From: a virus
Length of the DNA stretch: 22,508 bases
Direction: 5' to 3' (one strand)
IMG/VR virus record: IMGVR_UViG_3300033141_004526
Location: 1 to 22,508 of that record
Part shown: one piece after another, positions 5,010 through 12,019 of the stretch
Layout of the letters: the number at the start of each line of letters is the position of its first letter
Numbering within the stretch: position 1 is the stretch's first letter
The notes under the pieces: model-generated
What the model saw: the letters and a program-made list of their open reading frames with translations, nothing else
The model's database searches: none
Told to the model about the DNA's origin: nothing
Program-made: the position numbers and the translations under genes

Positions 5010-5255
5010 TTAAATTTCTTGACATTGACTGCATTTGTCTTTGTCTGGACAATCACAACAAGGAATTTCTGGACTTTCTTCAGAAGTTAAAATGAGCTTT
5101 TTTGACTTAAAATTATTTACATCTTGTAATACCATGTTTTTAATTGGAGCTATTATCTCTTCCGGCATAATATTTCCAATAAGTTTGGTGTGAAACTGGA
5201 CTTCAAAATCATCATCATAACCTTGTAATTTTTTAATCAATTCAGAAATCTTCAT
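5010..5255 (-). CDS. Small protein with Cys-rich tail, 81 aa
   Basis: Starts after AAGGGGATAAG. The N-terminal part (MKISELIKKLQGYDDDFEVQF) resembles a common phage early-protein start: a short helix, then an acidic turn and a strand. The C-terminus carries CCDCPDKDKCSQC (residues 66-78), five Cys within 13 residues, suggesting bound metal. It ends nine bases before the membrane-protein start and begins one base after the preceding stop. Function is unknown. Confidence 0.7.
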   Translation of the reverse strand: MKISELIKKLQGYDDDFEVQFHTKLIGNIMPEEIIAPIKNMVLQDVNNFKSKKLILTSEESPEIPCCDCPDKDKCSQCQEI

Positions 5256-5256
5256 C

Positions 5257-5559
5257 TTATCCCCTTATGGATAATATTCTATCCCGGTCAAGAAAAAATC
5301 TATCATTATTATTTTCGTAAAAAATCTCAGCGACTTTTTCATCCTCTATTTCATTGTTAACTGGGCTTCCTTCAATACGATCATGAAAACGATGTACTCG
5401 CTTAAACTCTACATCTGCCATTTTGGGATACCACCTGCCTTGAAGGTTTGAATAATGACGTACAGGGATTGTAATGGTGTATCCTGGCAAATCTTCAGCA
5501 AAAAGCCAATCCCAAACTTTACCACAAATTAAAAATGGTACAAGTGATCTTGTTTTCAT
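5257..5559 (-). CDS. Hypothetical protein, 100 aa
   Basis: Overlaps the preceding gene by four bases (ATGA), so translation is probably coupled; no strong ribosome site of its own is needed. The 100-residue protein starts MKTRSLVPFLICGKVWDWLF, then has beta-rich sequence (GYTITIPVRHYSNLQGRWYPKMADVEFKR split by turns) and an acidic, Asn-rich C-terminal third. No family is recognised. The overlaps on both sides make it a real operon member. Confidence 0.65.
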   Translation of the reverse strand: MKTRSLVPFLICGKVWDWLFAEDLPGYTITIPVRHYSNLQGRWYPKMADVEFKRVHRFHDRIEGSPVNNEIEDEKVAEIFYENNNDRFFLDRDRILSIRG

Positions 5560-5783
5560 TTTGCCAACCCCACCATCCCAAGAATAGTTTCAAGGCTTTC
5601 TTCAATTACTATATTTCCACCAGGACCCATGAGAGCTACTTTTTCTACAGGTATTGGTTGATTGTCCGGCCCAACCATATCACTTGGAGTAAGTACAGTT
5701 TTGATTACAGTAAAATTTTCAAGATTAACTGCCACATCTTGAAGAATACCATCATTCTTTGTTGTCACATTTATCCAAAGCAT
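5556..5783 (-). CDS. Hypothetical beta-rich protein, 75 aa
   Basis: The ATG at 5783 follows AAAGGAGACAAG, a strong ribosome site. The 75-residue protein is predicted to be mostly strands (MLWINVTTKNDGILQDVAVN, then VALMGPGGNIVIE) with a short C-terminal helix (SLETILGMVGLAK). It overlaps the preceding gene by 32 bases. No family is recognised. Confidence 0.7.
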   Translation of the reverse strand: MLWINVTTKNDGILQDVAVNLENFTVIKTVLTPSDMVGPDNQPIPVEKVALMGPGGNIVIEESLETILGMVGLAK

Positions 5784-6009
5784 CTTGTCTCCTTTTCAAT
5801 GTCTCTATTTCATAATACAATAAATCTTTTAACTCTTCCAAAGAACCAATAGCTTTTTCACGCATAGCTTGTCCACATATTTCGCCACGCCATCGAAAAT
5901 TCGTGGCATAGTGAAATGTCACCATATAACAATTAAGCCCCACCCGATGAACAGAAAATTTATCTGTGCCAAGACACTCAATTATTTTTTTGTTGGACAG
6001 GTGTGGCAT
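5752..6009 (-). CDS. Hypothetical protein, 85 aa
   Basis: The ATG at 6009 follows AGGAGACTCAAG, which lies inside the end of the SEC-C gene (32-base overlap). The 85-residue product has a beta-rich first half (FSVHRVGLNCYMVTFHYA) and a helical acidic second half (SLEELKDLLYYEIETLKRR), a layout seen in many small phage regulators. No named family is recognised. Confidence 0.7.
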   Translation of the reverse strand: MPHLSNKKIIECLGTDKFSVHRVGLNCYMVTFHYATNFRWRGEICGQAMREKAIGSLEELKDLLYYEIETLKRRQDALDKCDNKE

Positions 6010-6244
6010 CTTGAGTCTCCTGAAGTTTTTTTAAGCGTATTCGTTCTTTTTTGTAGTATTTGTCTGCTTCAACTGAAGCTGTTGAAGCCATGATAGCAAC
6101 CTGTTTACTCCAACAACAATGCTTAAACTTCTTTTTAGACCCACAATAACAGGGGTCATTGCGACCCAACACAATCTGATTACGGTGTGTTTTTGTGTTA
6201 ATAGGTCTACGATTTAGCCATTGTATTGTTTCTACTTGATTCAT
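5978..6244 (-). CDS. SEC-C motif protein, 88 aa
   Basis: Residues 27-44 read GRNDPCYCGSKKKFKHCC, the SEC-C zinc motif CxCx8CC (Cys 32, 34, 43, 44) named for its presence in SecA, where it binds zinc and partner proteins. The flanks are basic, and a helical tail (EADKYYKKERIRLKKLQE) follows. The start codon overlaps the polymerase stop by one base (TAATG). In phages such isolated SEC-C proteins have no fixed role; protein-protein binding or nucleic-acid contact is possible. Confidence 0.85.
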   Translation of the reverse strand: MNQVETIQWLNRRPINTKTHRNQIVLGRNDPCYCGSKKKFKHCCWSKQVAIMASTASVEADKYYKKERIRLKKLQETQDATPVQQKNN

Positions 6245-8109
6245 TATTTTGCTTCCGAATACACTTTGCCACTTGAAACCTTTGCCTCAAGTGGGATGTC
6301 AAGTTTAACCGCTGTCACCATACACTTTTCAATAGCTTTCATTGCAGGGACAAGGAACGCATCTTTGACTTCGTATACCAATTCATCGTGAACAGTCAGT
6401 ACAAATTGTAGTCCCCACTTCTTATTTTTCAAACCAACTTCACGAACCTTTGTAGCAGCAAGTTTAAGCATGTCTGCTGAGTAACCCTGTATCTTAAAGT
6501 TAAACGCTTGACGAATAACAGCTTTACTAATATGCTCCCACCGACGTTTACGACCGGCCATATTTCTGACCCATCCTTGAACCTCTAATTCACGAATACA
6601 TCTGTCAATACCTTGCTTAATGCCAGGATACACAGATAAAAACTTATCAAGCAAACGCTGTGCTTCTTTTTCTGTTACTCCAATATTACGTGCAATACCA
6701 ACAGCAGTTGACCCGTAGACTACTGGGAAGTTAAAGCCATTCTTTCCTTTGTGGCGCTCATCTTTATACTTCTTTTTTATATCGTCATATCCTTTGTGGC
6801 GTGTGCACATTTCTTTATTTGATAAACCTAAATCAAAGAGAAGATTCCCTGTTACAAGATGCAAGTCCAAATACTCGCGGAAAGCCTCAAGCAATTTGGC
6901 GTCTTGGGTTTCTTGGGCCAACACTCTTAATTCCTGCCCGGCATAATCAGCAACTATAAAAGTCTTGCCTTTTGAAGAAATGAAACAACCTCTACAGTCA
7001 ATACCCAAATCTTTATTTAACCGTCTCAGGTTTTGTAGGTTTGGTTCAGAGGAAGTAAGTCTCCCGGTTCGTGCAATGCAGTTATTAAAATTAGCTCGAA
7101 CCCTGCCATCTTTGCCAGTTGCCTTGAGGATAGGGACAGTAAAATTACTATGGATATGTTTTGCAGTACGAAACTTACGCAATTCATAGATAAAAGGATG
7201 GGCACTAAACTTTTCAAGAACCTCTTTGTCCAACTTTAATTGTCCTTTCGGATACATTTTGGAGGGTGATGTTCTATCAGTAAGTTTTATGCCCAATTCG
7301 TCAACAATGATTGGTATTACCTGTGTGTTACTGCTAAACTTAATTGGTGACTTAACAACATCCAAATCTTCCCAAAAAGCCTTTTGAACACTATAATCTC
7401 TACCAGTTAATCTCAGAAGCTCTACTTCAGAATCCTGCTCAATACCAACAACAGAATCTTCTATATCTTCAACAGCTTCTTTATCAACCAAAATACCGTT
7501 CACAGCAAGGTCCATCAAACAAAATTGGAATGGCATCTCTTCTTTGAAGAATAGATGTTGAAGTCTTTCTTGGTGTAACTCTTTGTAAAATATCTCATGC
7601 AATCCCCAAGTCCATATTGGGTCGTTCATTGCATAGGAATAAAACTCTTCAGTATTAGTACCACACTTAGAAGCTACATCATATTTTTTAATCTCATCAA
7701 ATGGCACTCCAAGTTTGGTCATTGCTAAATCTTTTAACCCCTTCAATCCACACTCATCAAGAAGGTGGGCTGCTGTCATGGTACAGAAAATATCCTTCGT
7801 GACATTTCTTATACCAATCTTCCACAAAACCATCAAGTCAAAAGGAGCATTATGAAATATCAATCTATGAATTTTATCTTTGAACATCATCTTCAAATAT
7901 TTGAGAGTGTCTTTCCAACCCACTTTAGAAAATGCTCCATGGTCAATATAGCAAGCACACTTGCCATCGCAAAAACCCATACCGTCAAGTTTAAGAATAG
8001 AGTAATCCAAACTCGTTGTCTCTGTGTCACAAGCTAATTTGTCCGTATTGGCTATTACATCAAACCAGTGTGCGACATCAGAGTACGATTTAAGAACCTG
8101 CTTTTTCAT
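6244..8109 (-). CDS. Family A DNA polymerase with 3'-5' exonuclease
   Basis: The frame opens with TTG at 8121, but the ATG at 8109 is preferred, giving 621 residues. The exonuclease half has CDTETT (metal-binding Asp28 and Glu30), HNAPFD (86-91) and YAMND (159-163). The polymerase half has RTGRLTSSEPNLQNL (347-361), motif A VADYAGQELR (386-395, Asp388), motif B RHKGKNGFNFPVVYG (452-466) and motif C VHDE (573-576). No 5'-3' nuclease domain is present, as in T7-type replicative enzymes. Motif B has one extra residue between its Lys and Phe relative to E. coli Pol I. It is the second gene of the operon and overlaps the preceding one by 20 bases. No helicase or primase is seen in the window. Confidence 0.97.
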   Translation of the reverse strand: MKKQVLKSYSDVAHWFDVIANTDKLACDTETTSLDYSILKLDGMGFCDGKCACYIDHGAFSKVGWKDTLKYLKMMFKDKIHRLIFHNAPFDLMVLWKIGIRNVTKDIFCTMTAAHLLDECGLKGLKDLAMTKLGVPFDEIKKYDVASKCGTNTEEFYSYAMNDPIWTWGLHEIFYKELHQERLQHLFFKEEMPFQFCLMDLAVNGILVDKEAVEDIEDSVVGIEQDSEVELLRLTGRDYSVQKAFWEDLDVVKSPIKFSSNTQVIPIIVDELGIKLTDRTSPSKMYPKGQLKLDKEVLEKFSAHPFIYELRKFRTAKHIHSNFTVPILKATGKDGRVRANFNNCIARTGRLTSSEPNLQNLRRLNKDLGIDCRGCFISSKGKTFIVADYAGQELRVLAQETQDAKLLEAFREYLDLHLVTGNLLFDLGLSNKEMCTRHKGYDDIKKKYKDERHKGKNGFNFPVVYGSTAVGIARNIGVTEKEAQRLLDKFLSVYPGIKQGIDRCIRELEVQGWVRNMAGRKRRWEHISKAVIRQAFNFKIQGYSADMLKLAATKVREVGLKNKKWGLQFVLTVHDELVYEVKDAFLVPAMKAIEKCMVTAVKLDIPLEAKVSSGKVYSEAK

Positions 8110-8287
8110 TATGCCTACCAATACCGTCCCACATATTTATCCAACATTCATCACAAATATAACCTGGAAATTGTAACATTATGCTATAGTCAACATAAGG
8201 TTTAAGACTATAATATCGTGAAGTTGGTGGGTGTAATTTACAAATTCTACGCTTAAAACATTTGGTACATTTACGTCGTTTTTTCAT
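8090..8287 (-). CDS. Small Cys-rich basic protein, 65 aa
   Basis: First gene of the leftward operon. The ATG at 8287 is chosen because GAGGTG lies nine bases upstream; the frame is open to 8317 but without a signal there. The 65-residue protein begins MKKRRKCTKCFKRRICKL and has CxxC at 7-10, Cys 16 and a second CxxC (CDEC, about 45-48), fitting a zinc finger with a very basic first knuckle. Nucleic-acid binding is likely, perhaps as an early regulator, but no family is recognised. It overlaps the polymerase start by 20 bases. Confidence 0.7.
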   Translation of the reverse strand: MKKRRKCTKCFKRRICKLHPPTSRYYSLKPYVDYSIMLQFPGYICDECWINMWDGIGRHNEKAGS

Positions 8288-8322
8288 ATTCCATAACACC
8301 TCAAAAATAAAAAACATACGCT

Positions 8323-8353
8323 TCCTCTTATAGCCAATTTACTGAATGTTTTT
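8323..8353 (-). promoter_or_regulatory. Leftward copy of 31-base divergent promoter block
   Basis: On the minus strand it reads AAAAACATTCAG, eight variable bases, then CTATAAGAGGA. The same 12-base and 11-base blocks with the same eight-base gap occur at 8497-8527 on the plus strand. It lies 36 bases upstream of the first gene of the replication operon. Confidence 0.7.
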
Positions 8354-8391
8354 GGCCATTTTATTGAGATTTTCCAAATTTTTATTGAAAA

Positions 8392-8405
8392 TTCTGTTAT
8401 CGGAC
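8392..8405 (-). promoter_or_regulatory. Conserved upstream element, copy C
   Basis: TTCTGTTATCGGAC on the plus strand matches copy A (361-374) at 13 of 14 positions and shares the preceding TTTT-AAAA stretch. It is in the same orientation relative to leftward transcription. Confidence 0.5.
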
Positions 8406-8449
8406 GCAAATGTCAAGTAGGTTTTCAGAAAAAAAATAAAATTTTTATC

Positions 8450-8466
8450 TCCTTATATCATAAGGA
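8450..8466. promoter_or_regulatory. Perfect palindrome, operator-like
   Basis: TCCTTAT-ATC-ATAAGGA has seven-base arms around a three-base centre. It lies between the two divergent promoter blocks, where a repressor could act on one or both. No repressor gene is recognised nearby. Confidence 0.45.
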
Positions 8467-8493
8467 CTTACGATTTTCTCTTTCAAATTTTTT

Positions 8494-8527
8494 TTGAAAA
8501 ACATTCAGGAAAAAGACTATAAGAGGA
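8494..8527 (+). promoter_or_regulatory. Rightward copy of divergent promoter block
   Basis: AAAAACATTCAG (8497-8508), eight bases, CTATAAGAGGA (8517-8527). It also contains a sigma70-like TTGAAA (8494-8499), 17 bases and CTATAA (8517-8522). It lies just before the first rightward gene and probably starts the transcript that carries the structured stretch and tRNA. Confidence 0.7.
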
Positions 8528-8548
8528 CGGGTCTTTTATTTTGGAGAC

Positions 8549-8743
8549 ATGGTGGAACAAAAAAAAGAATTAGACAGAATTTTCTTCAGGAAGATACCTC
8601 TACGCACAATTGGAGCAGAAATTTTTGATAGGTCGCTGTCCCTTGAAGAATATGAAAAACTGAGAGATACTTATAGTGAATTTTATGAGTCAATCTCAGA
8701 GCGAAAAGCAAAAGAGATAAAACGATTACTTTATCTCCACTAA
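8549..8743 (+). CDS. Small charged helical protein, 64 aa, unknown
   Basis: First rightward gene after the promoter block. The ATG at 8549 is only two bases after GGAG, so the in-frame GTG at 8552 (five-base spacing) may be the true start. The 64-residue product is highly charged and helical, with an internal SLEEYEKLRDTYSEFYESIS segment and a basic end (ERKAKEIKRLLYLH). No family is recognised. Well-balanced composition and amphipathic spacing favour a real gene. Confidence 0.6.
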   Translation: MVEQKKELDRIFFRKIPLRTIGAEIFDRSLSLEEYEKLRDTYSEFYESISERKAKEIKRLLYLH

Positions 8744-8749
8744 AATAAA

Positions 8750-9224
8750 TTCGTGTTGTATTTGAACCAAAGATGTCAGGAAGGCAGATGCAGATACTTT
8801 TGGAAACTACAATGAAACGGTGGTTGGCTACTTCGTGGCTGTGCGTCCAGAACCTTGCACAAAGGATTAGTGTTAAGGGGGGTAATGCTGAAAGGCGGAA
8901 CGCAGTCCTCACCTCTCGGAACCGGACTACGGTCAGATACGGGATATTGTGTAGTGAAAGATTGAGGAAGCATATTCAAATAAGCAAGGCCATCATCTAT
9001 TTTTTATTGTCAAGACTTTCCCCTGAGAGTGTTGTCTAAAAACTTTCAAAAAGTGAATGTCTGACAATATAATCTTTTATAAAAATAGATAACTGGTTAA
9101 AAGTAGCGTTACGTCTACTAAGTATGACTAAAACAATCTTACATAGCTTTTCAGATGTAGATGGGGCAAGAGCAAAAATCGGAAAAGTAGCCTTTACCTG
9201 ATTCTTTGCCCCATCATTTTTATT
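8750..9224 (+). ncRNA. Candidate structured non-coding RNA next to tRNA
   Basis: No convincing gene lies between 8743 and 9290. The 88-codon frame at 8773 lacks a ribosome site and is Arg/Ser-rich with few acids. Many local stems fit: 8826-8831/8835-8840; CCTT/AAGG (8853-8856/8862-8865), whose loop GCACA is complementary to TGTGC at 8840-8844 (pseudoknot-like); AGTCC/GGACT (8904-8908/8924-8928); 8970-8985; a 7-bp closing stem ATTGTCA/TGACAAT (9006-9012/9062-9068) enclosing two hairpins (9015-9030, 9042-9054); 9102-9119; and a final long hairpin with T-tract. Large ornate phage RNAs (GOLLD, ROOL) often lie beside tRNA genes, so this is a possible relative, but stems were found by eye without folding statistics. 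Confidence 0.35.
9160..9224 (+). terminator. Long hairpin with T-tract
   Basis: A perfect 10-bp stem GATGGGGCAA/TTGCCCCATC (9160-9169/9206-9215) encloses further pairs AATC/GATT (9177-9180/9200-9203), GG/CC and AAAG/CTTT with loop TAGC, and is followed by ATTTTTATT. It would end the transcript begun near 8527 before the tRNA gene, or be a stable 3' end for the RNA upstream. Confidence 0.75.
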
Positions 9225-9289
9225 GATACCACGATGGTAAGCCAACCAAAAAGTTTTGTCTTGAGGCGCTGCTTACTTGGGTTAACGAT

Positions 9290-9362
9290 GTTGGCTGTAG
9301 CCTAATGGTTAAGGCATTGGCCTGTGACGCCGAGGATATGGGTTCGACTCCCATCAGCCACC
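9290..9362 (+). tRNA. tRNA-His(GUG)
   Basis: All arms fold: the D stem is GCCT/AGGC with loop AATGGTTA; the anticodon stem is TTGGC/GCCGA with loop CTGTGAC, giving anticodon GTG; the T stem is ATGGG/CCCAT with loop TTCGACT. The acceptor has T2-G7 paired with C66-A71 and the His identity pair G-1 (9290) with C73 (9362). Position 1 is T opposite C72, a mismatch where other His tRNAs usually have G-C. CCA is not encoded. It lies 35 bases before the terminase small-subunit gene and after a hairpin-rich stretch. Confidence 0.9.
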
Positions 9363-9396
9363 TTGATTAGTAGTCAGATGTTTTTTTGGATATGAT

Positions 9397-10086
9397 ATGG
9401 ACCCTTTAGATTTAATACCAGTTGAAAGCAAAATGCTCGGAGAAAAAGTGCAAACCTCCGGGAAGGTTGTCAAGTGGGACGTTTCTTTTCTTGAAACAGC
9501 TACCCGATTAGTTGCTGCTGGTATGACTGAAAAAGAAGTTGGTTATTTTTTGGGGGTTAAATTAAAAGATATACGGTCTTGGAAACGAAAGTACCCACTT
9601 TTCAAAAAGGCTTGTTTGAAGGGTCGAGAGCTTGCAAAGAATTACTTGATTGCAAGAATGATTAAGACGGCTGCTGGTTATGATTATGTTGAGAAGAATG
9701 TTAAGATTAAATACAAAAAGGATAAAGAAACGGGGAAGATGATTGAGCAACCTGCGGAGGTTAGTGAGTTTCATAAACACCAGAAAGCAGACCCGGCTTT
9801 GCTTGTGTTTGCTTTAACAAATATGTCGAGACAGTTAAAAGATGAAATCCCCTGGTTAAGTCAGCACCGAATACAGGTTGATGAGAATAAGACTGTTAAT
9901 ATTAAATTAAGTGGTAAGGTTATATCAGAACAGATAGATAGATTGGCTGGGGCTTTGGGACAGGAGACCATTATTGATGCTGAATTTGAGAAAGATAAAA
10001 AGTCCAAAGCAATTCTTCCAGGAGTTTCCAAAAGACGTAAGAAAAAATCTAAAGTGGAGAAAGAAACTCCACACACTTTGTCTTAA
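9397..10086 (+). CDS. Terminase small subunit
   Basis: A 229-residue DNA-recognition subunit of the packaging motor. After an N-terminal extension, residues 31-97 hold the usual helix-turn-helix and helical core: LETATRLVAAGMTEKEVGYF, then LGVKLKDIRSWKRKYPLFKK, then LAKNYLIARMIKTAAGYDY. The middle contains HKHQKADPALLVFALTNM, a pattern common in terminase small subunits, and the tail is very basic (KRRKKKSKVEK). The start ATG at 9397 follows GGATATGAT, a modest ribosome site. The last 110 bases overlap the large-subunit gene. Confidence 0.88.
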   Translation: MDPLDLIPVESKMLGEKVQTSGKVVKWDVSFLETATRLVAAGMTEKEVGYFLGVKLKDIRSWKRKYPLFKKACLKGRELAKNYLIARMIKTAAGYDYVEKNVKIKYKKDKETGKMIEQPAEVSEFHKHQKADPALLVFALTNMSRQLKDEIPWLSQHRIQVDENKTVNIKLSGKVISEQIDRLAGALGQETIIDAEFEKDKKSKAILPGVSKRRKKKSKVEKETPHTLS

Positions 10087-12019
10087 AGACGAAGGGTATA
10101 GAAAGACTTATTTTGAGTGTTGTTTGTTAGAGCCTCGACTAATGTTCAACACGGCTTTTTGGGTTTACGATGCAGAGGCTCCAGTGGGCAGGAAGCATGT
10201 GCCTTTTATTTTGTGGCCACATCAAGAAGTAGGTATTGCTGAATTACATTACGCTGCCGAGCACGGCAATAATCTGATATTCGATAAGAGTCGTAAAGAA
10301 GGTGCAACTGAAATAATCATTAAATACCTTGCTTCACGATTTTTGTTGATACCAGATGAGAGCTTTCTTGTTGGCTCCCGCAAGGAAGATTTAGTAGACC
10401 AATCAACCGAGATTAAGGGTGATAGGGTGACAGGCCCACACCAAACTTTGTTTCATAAGATTTTGTATGCTTTGGTTAATTTGCCTCCGTATATGCAGCC
10501 CAATATTTTGAAGAGGCACAGATTTGTTGAGAATTTGTGGAATGGGTCAAAGATAGAAGGGGAGGCAACTACAGATAATTTTGGTGCTGGTAACAGAGCA
10601 AAGATTGTTCTTGTCGATGAGTGTGCTCGCATAGAGCCTGCTGTTGCTCAATACATTATTGATAATATACACGATACATCTCCTTGTTGTGTATACAATT
10701 CAACACATTTTCGTTGGGGAGCGGCCCATCCATATAATCGTTTAATAGCCGGTGGAAAAGTAAAAGTAGTGACGCTGGGTTATGAAGAAAATCCCACAAA
10801 GAATATGGGTTTATACACATCCCCCGAACCTGACATAATTGAAATATCTGATATTGACTATTATAGGAGAATTTGTCCTGAGATATTTAATAAGATAGAC
10901 AAACATAAGCCCTTTTCCAACAGTGACTTAGTGCTTCAGATAGAAGAATCATCTCTCGAAATTCAAGAGAAAATGGCGGAGGTCAAATTTGTTGCTGATG
11001 GTGGGATGGGGACATTCAACCGCCCTCGCAGTATTTGGTTCGACGCCGAAGAGGCGAGTGGGCGTAGGTTGCAAGACCTTGCTATAAATGTACTTAGGAT
11101 TCCACAAGGCTCAGCAGACCAGTTTTTCGACCACAACTCTCTTGAGCTTATTCGTGGGAAGTATGTGCGTGACCCAGATATTATTGGGAAGTTATCTTAT
11201 GATACAATTAAAGGTAAATTGTGTAATATAGAATTTACTCCTGGTCGCAGTAAGGATGGTCTCAAATGGTGGGGCAAACTGGTAGATGGTAAGCCAGACC
11301 CAACACACAATTATATAGTATCATGTGACATATCCAGAGGGACCGGGGCTTCTAATTCTGTATTGACAATAGCAGATGTAAACTTGCATGAAGTTGTAGG
11401 GCTATATGTTGACCCGTTTATTGATGTCCCTGACTTTGCTGAATACGCCATAGCAATATGTAAATGGTGTAAGGGCGGAACCAGGGGGGCTTTTCTAATA
11501 TGGGAAGGAAACGGGCCAGGAGACACTTTCGCATCGAGGGTGAAAAAGTTAGGGTATCCATTCATTTATTATCGGGTAAATGAGAGTACCAGGGCAAGGA
11601 AGAAAGCAACCAACCCTCTTCCTGGTTGGTGGTCAACTACAGGTATGAATGGAACAAAGAACAAACTTCTTGGAGAGTTTGATGCAGCATTAGCTGAATC
11701 ACTTAAAGACGAGAGGATGTATCCATATTTAATTATCCACGATAATCAAACAGTCAATGAATTAAATGACTATATTTTCTTAGGTGACAGGGTTGATGTT
11801 GGTTTAGCATCTCAGGCTTTAGAAACAAGTGGAGCCAAGTTTGCTCATGGTGACAGAGTAATATCTGCTGCTTTGGTTATGTTGGCTTTGAAGGAGCAAC
11901 CAAAAGCCATTAGAAAGCAAGTGAAAGCTGTTCGTAAGAATTGTATGCAAGCCAGGATAGATGAGCGTAGAGCAGCAAAAAGGAAAAAGAAAGTAGCCAG
12001 AAAATTTTTGAATGATTGA
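9977..12019 (+). CDS. Terminase large subunit
   Basis: 680 residues from the ATG at 9977, chosen because AGGAGA (9962-9967) lies nine bases upstream; a TTG one codon earlier is less likely. The ATPase half has a Walker A-like DKSRKEGAT (103-111), Walker B KIVLVDECARIE (209-220) and a coupling motif YNSTHF (240-245). The nuclease half has Asp451 (SCDISRG), Glu510 (LIWEGNGPGD) and Asp626 (AHGDRVISAAL), the RNase H-like triad that cuts concatemers. The Walker A is the degenerate type seen in many terminases. It overlaps the small-subunit gene by 110 bases, longer than usual, and the next gene by eight. Confidence 0.93.
   Translation: MLNLRKIKSPKQFFQEFPKDVRKNLKWRKKLHTLCLKDEGYRKTYFECCLLEPRLMFNTAFWVYDAEAPVGRKHVPFILWPHQEVGIAELHYAAEHGNNLIFDKSRKEGATEIIIKYLASRFLLIPDESFLVGSRKEDLVDQSTEIKGDRVTGPHQTLFHKILYALVNLPPYMQPNILKRHRFVENLWNGSKIEGEATTDNFGAGNRAKIVLVDECARIEPAVAQYIIDNIHDTSPCCVYNSTHFRWGAAHPYNRLIAGGKVKVVTLGYEENPTKNMGLYTSPEPDIIEISDIDYYRRICPEIFNKIDKHKPFSNSDLVLQIEESSLEIQEKMAEVKFVADGGMGTFNRPRSIWFDAEEASGRRLQDLAINVLRIPQGSADQFFDHNSLELIRGKYVRDPDIIGKLSYDTIKGKLCNIEFTPGRSKDGLKWWGKLVDGKPDPTHNYIVSCDISRGTGASNSVLTIADVNLHEVVGLYVDPFIDVPDFAEYAIAICKWCKGGTRGAFLIWEGNGPGDTFASRVKKLGYPFIYYRVNESTRARKKATNPLPGWWSTTGMNGTKNKLLGEFDAALAESLKDERMYPYLIIHDNQTVNELNDYIFLGDRVDVGLASQALETSGAKFAHGDRVISAALVMLALKEQPKAIRKQVKAVRKNCMQARIDERRAAKRKKKVARKFLND

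Larger units (their letters stand above)
8354..8496. other. Divergent control region
   Basis: This AT-rich stretch between the two promoter blocks has no gene. It holds upstream-element copy C (8392-8405) and a perfect palindrome TCCTTAT-ATC-ATAAGGA (8450-8466), 30 bases before the rightward block, which is a good operator candidate. Confidence 0.55.

Noticed and set aside
8497-8527. True T7/SP6-type promoter
   Set aside because: The start region is only loosely like those promoters, the spacing differs, a sigma70 -35/-10 pair fits the rightward copy, and no phage RNA polymerase gene is visible.
8820-8990. Group I intron or tmRNA
   Set aside because: I looked for the group I core elements and for a tmRNA tag frame with tRNA-like ends and found no convincing match; no split gene flanks the region.
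8773-9039. 88-codon plus frame
   Set aside because: No ribosome site, Arg/Ser/Thr-rich with few acidic residues, and it lies on a series of stems. A structured RNA explains the stretch better, though conservation could overturn this.
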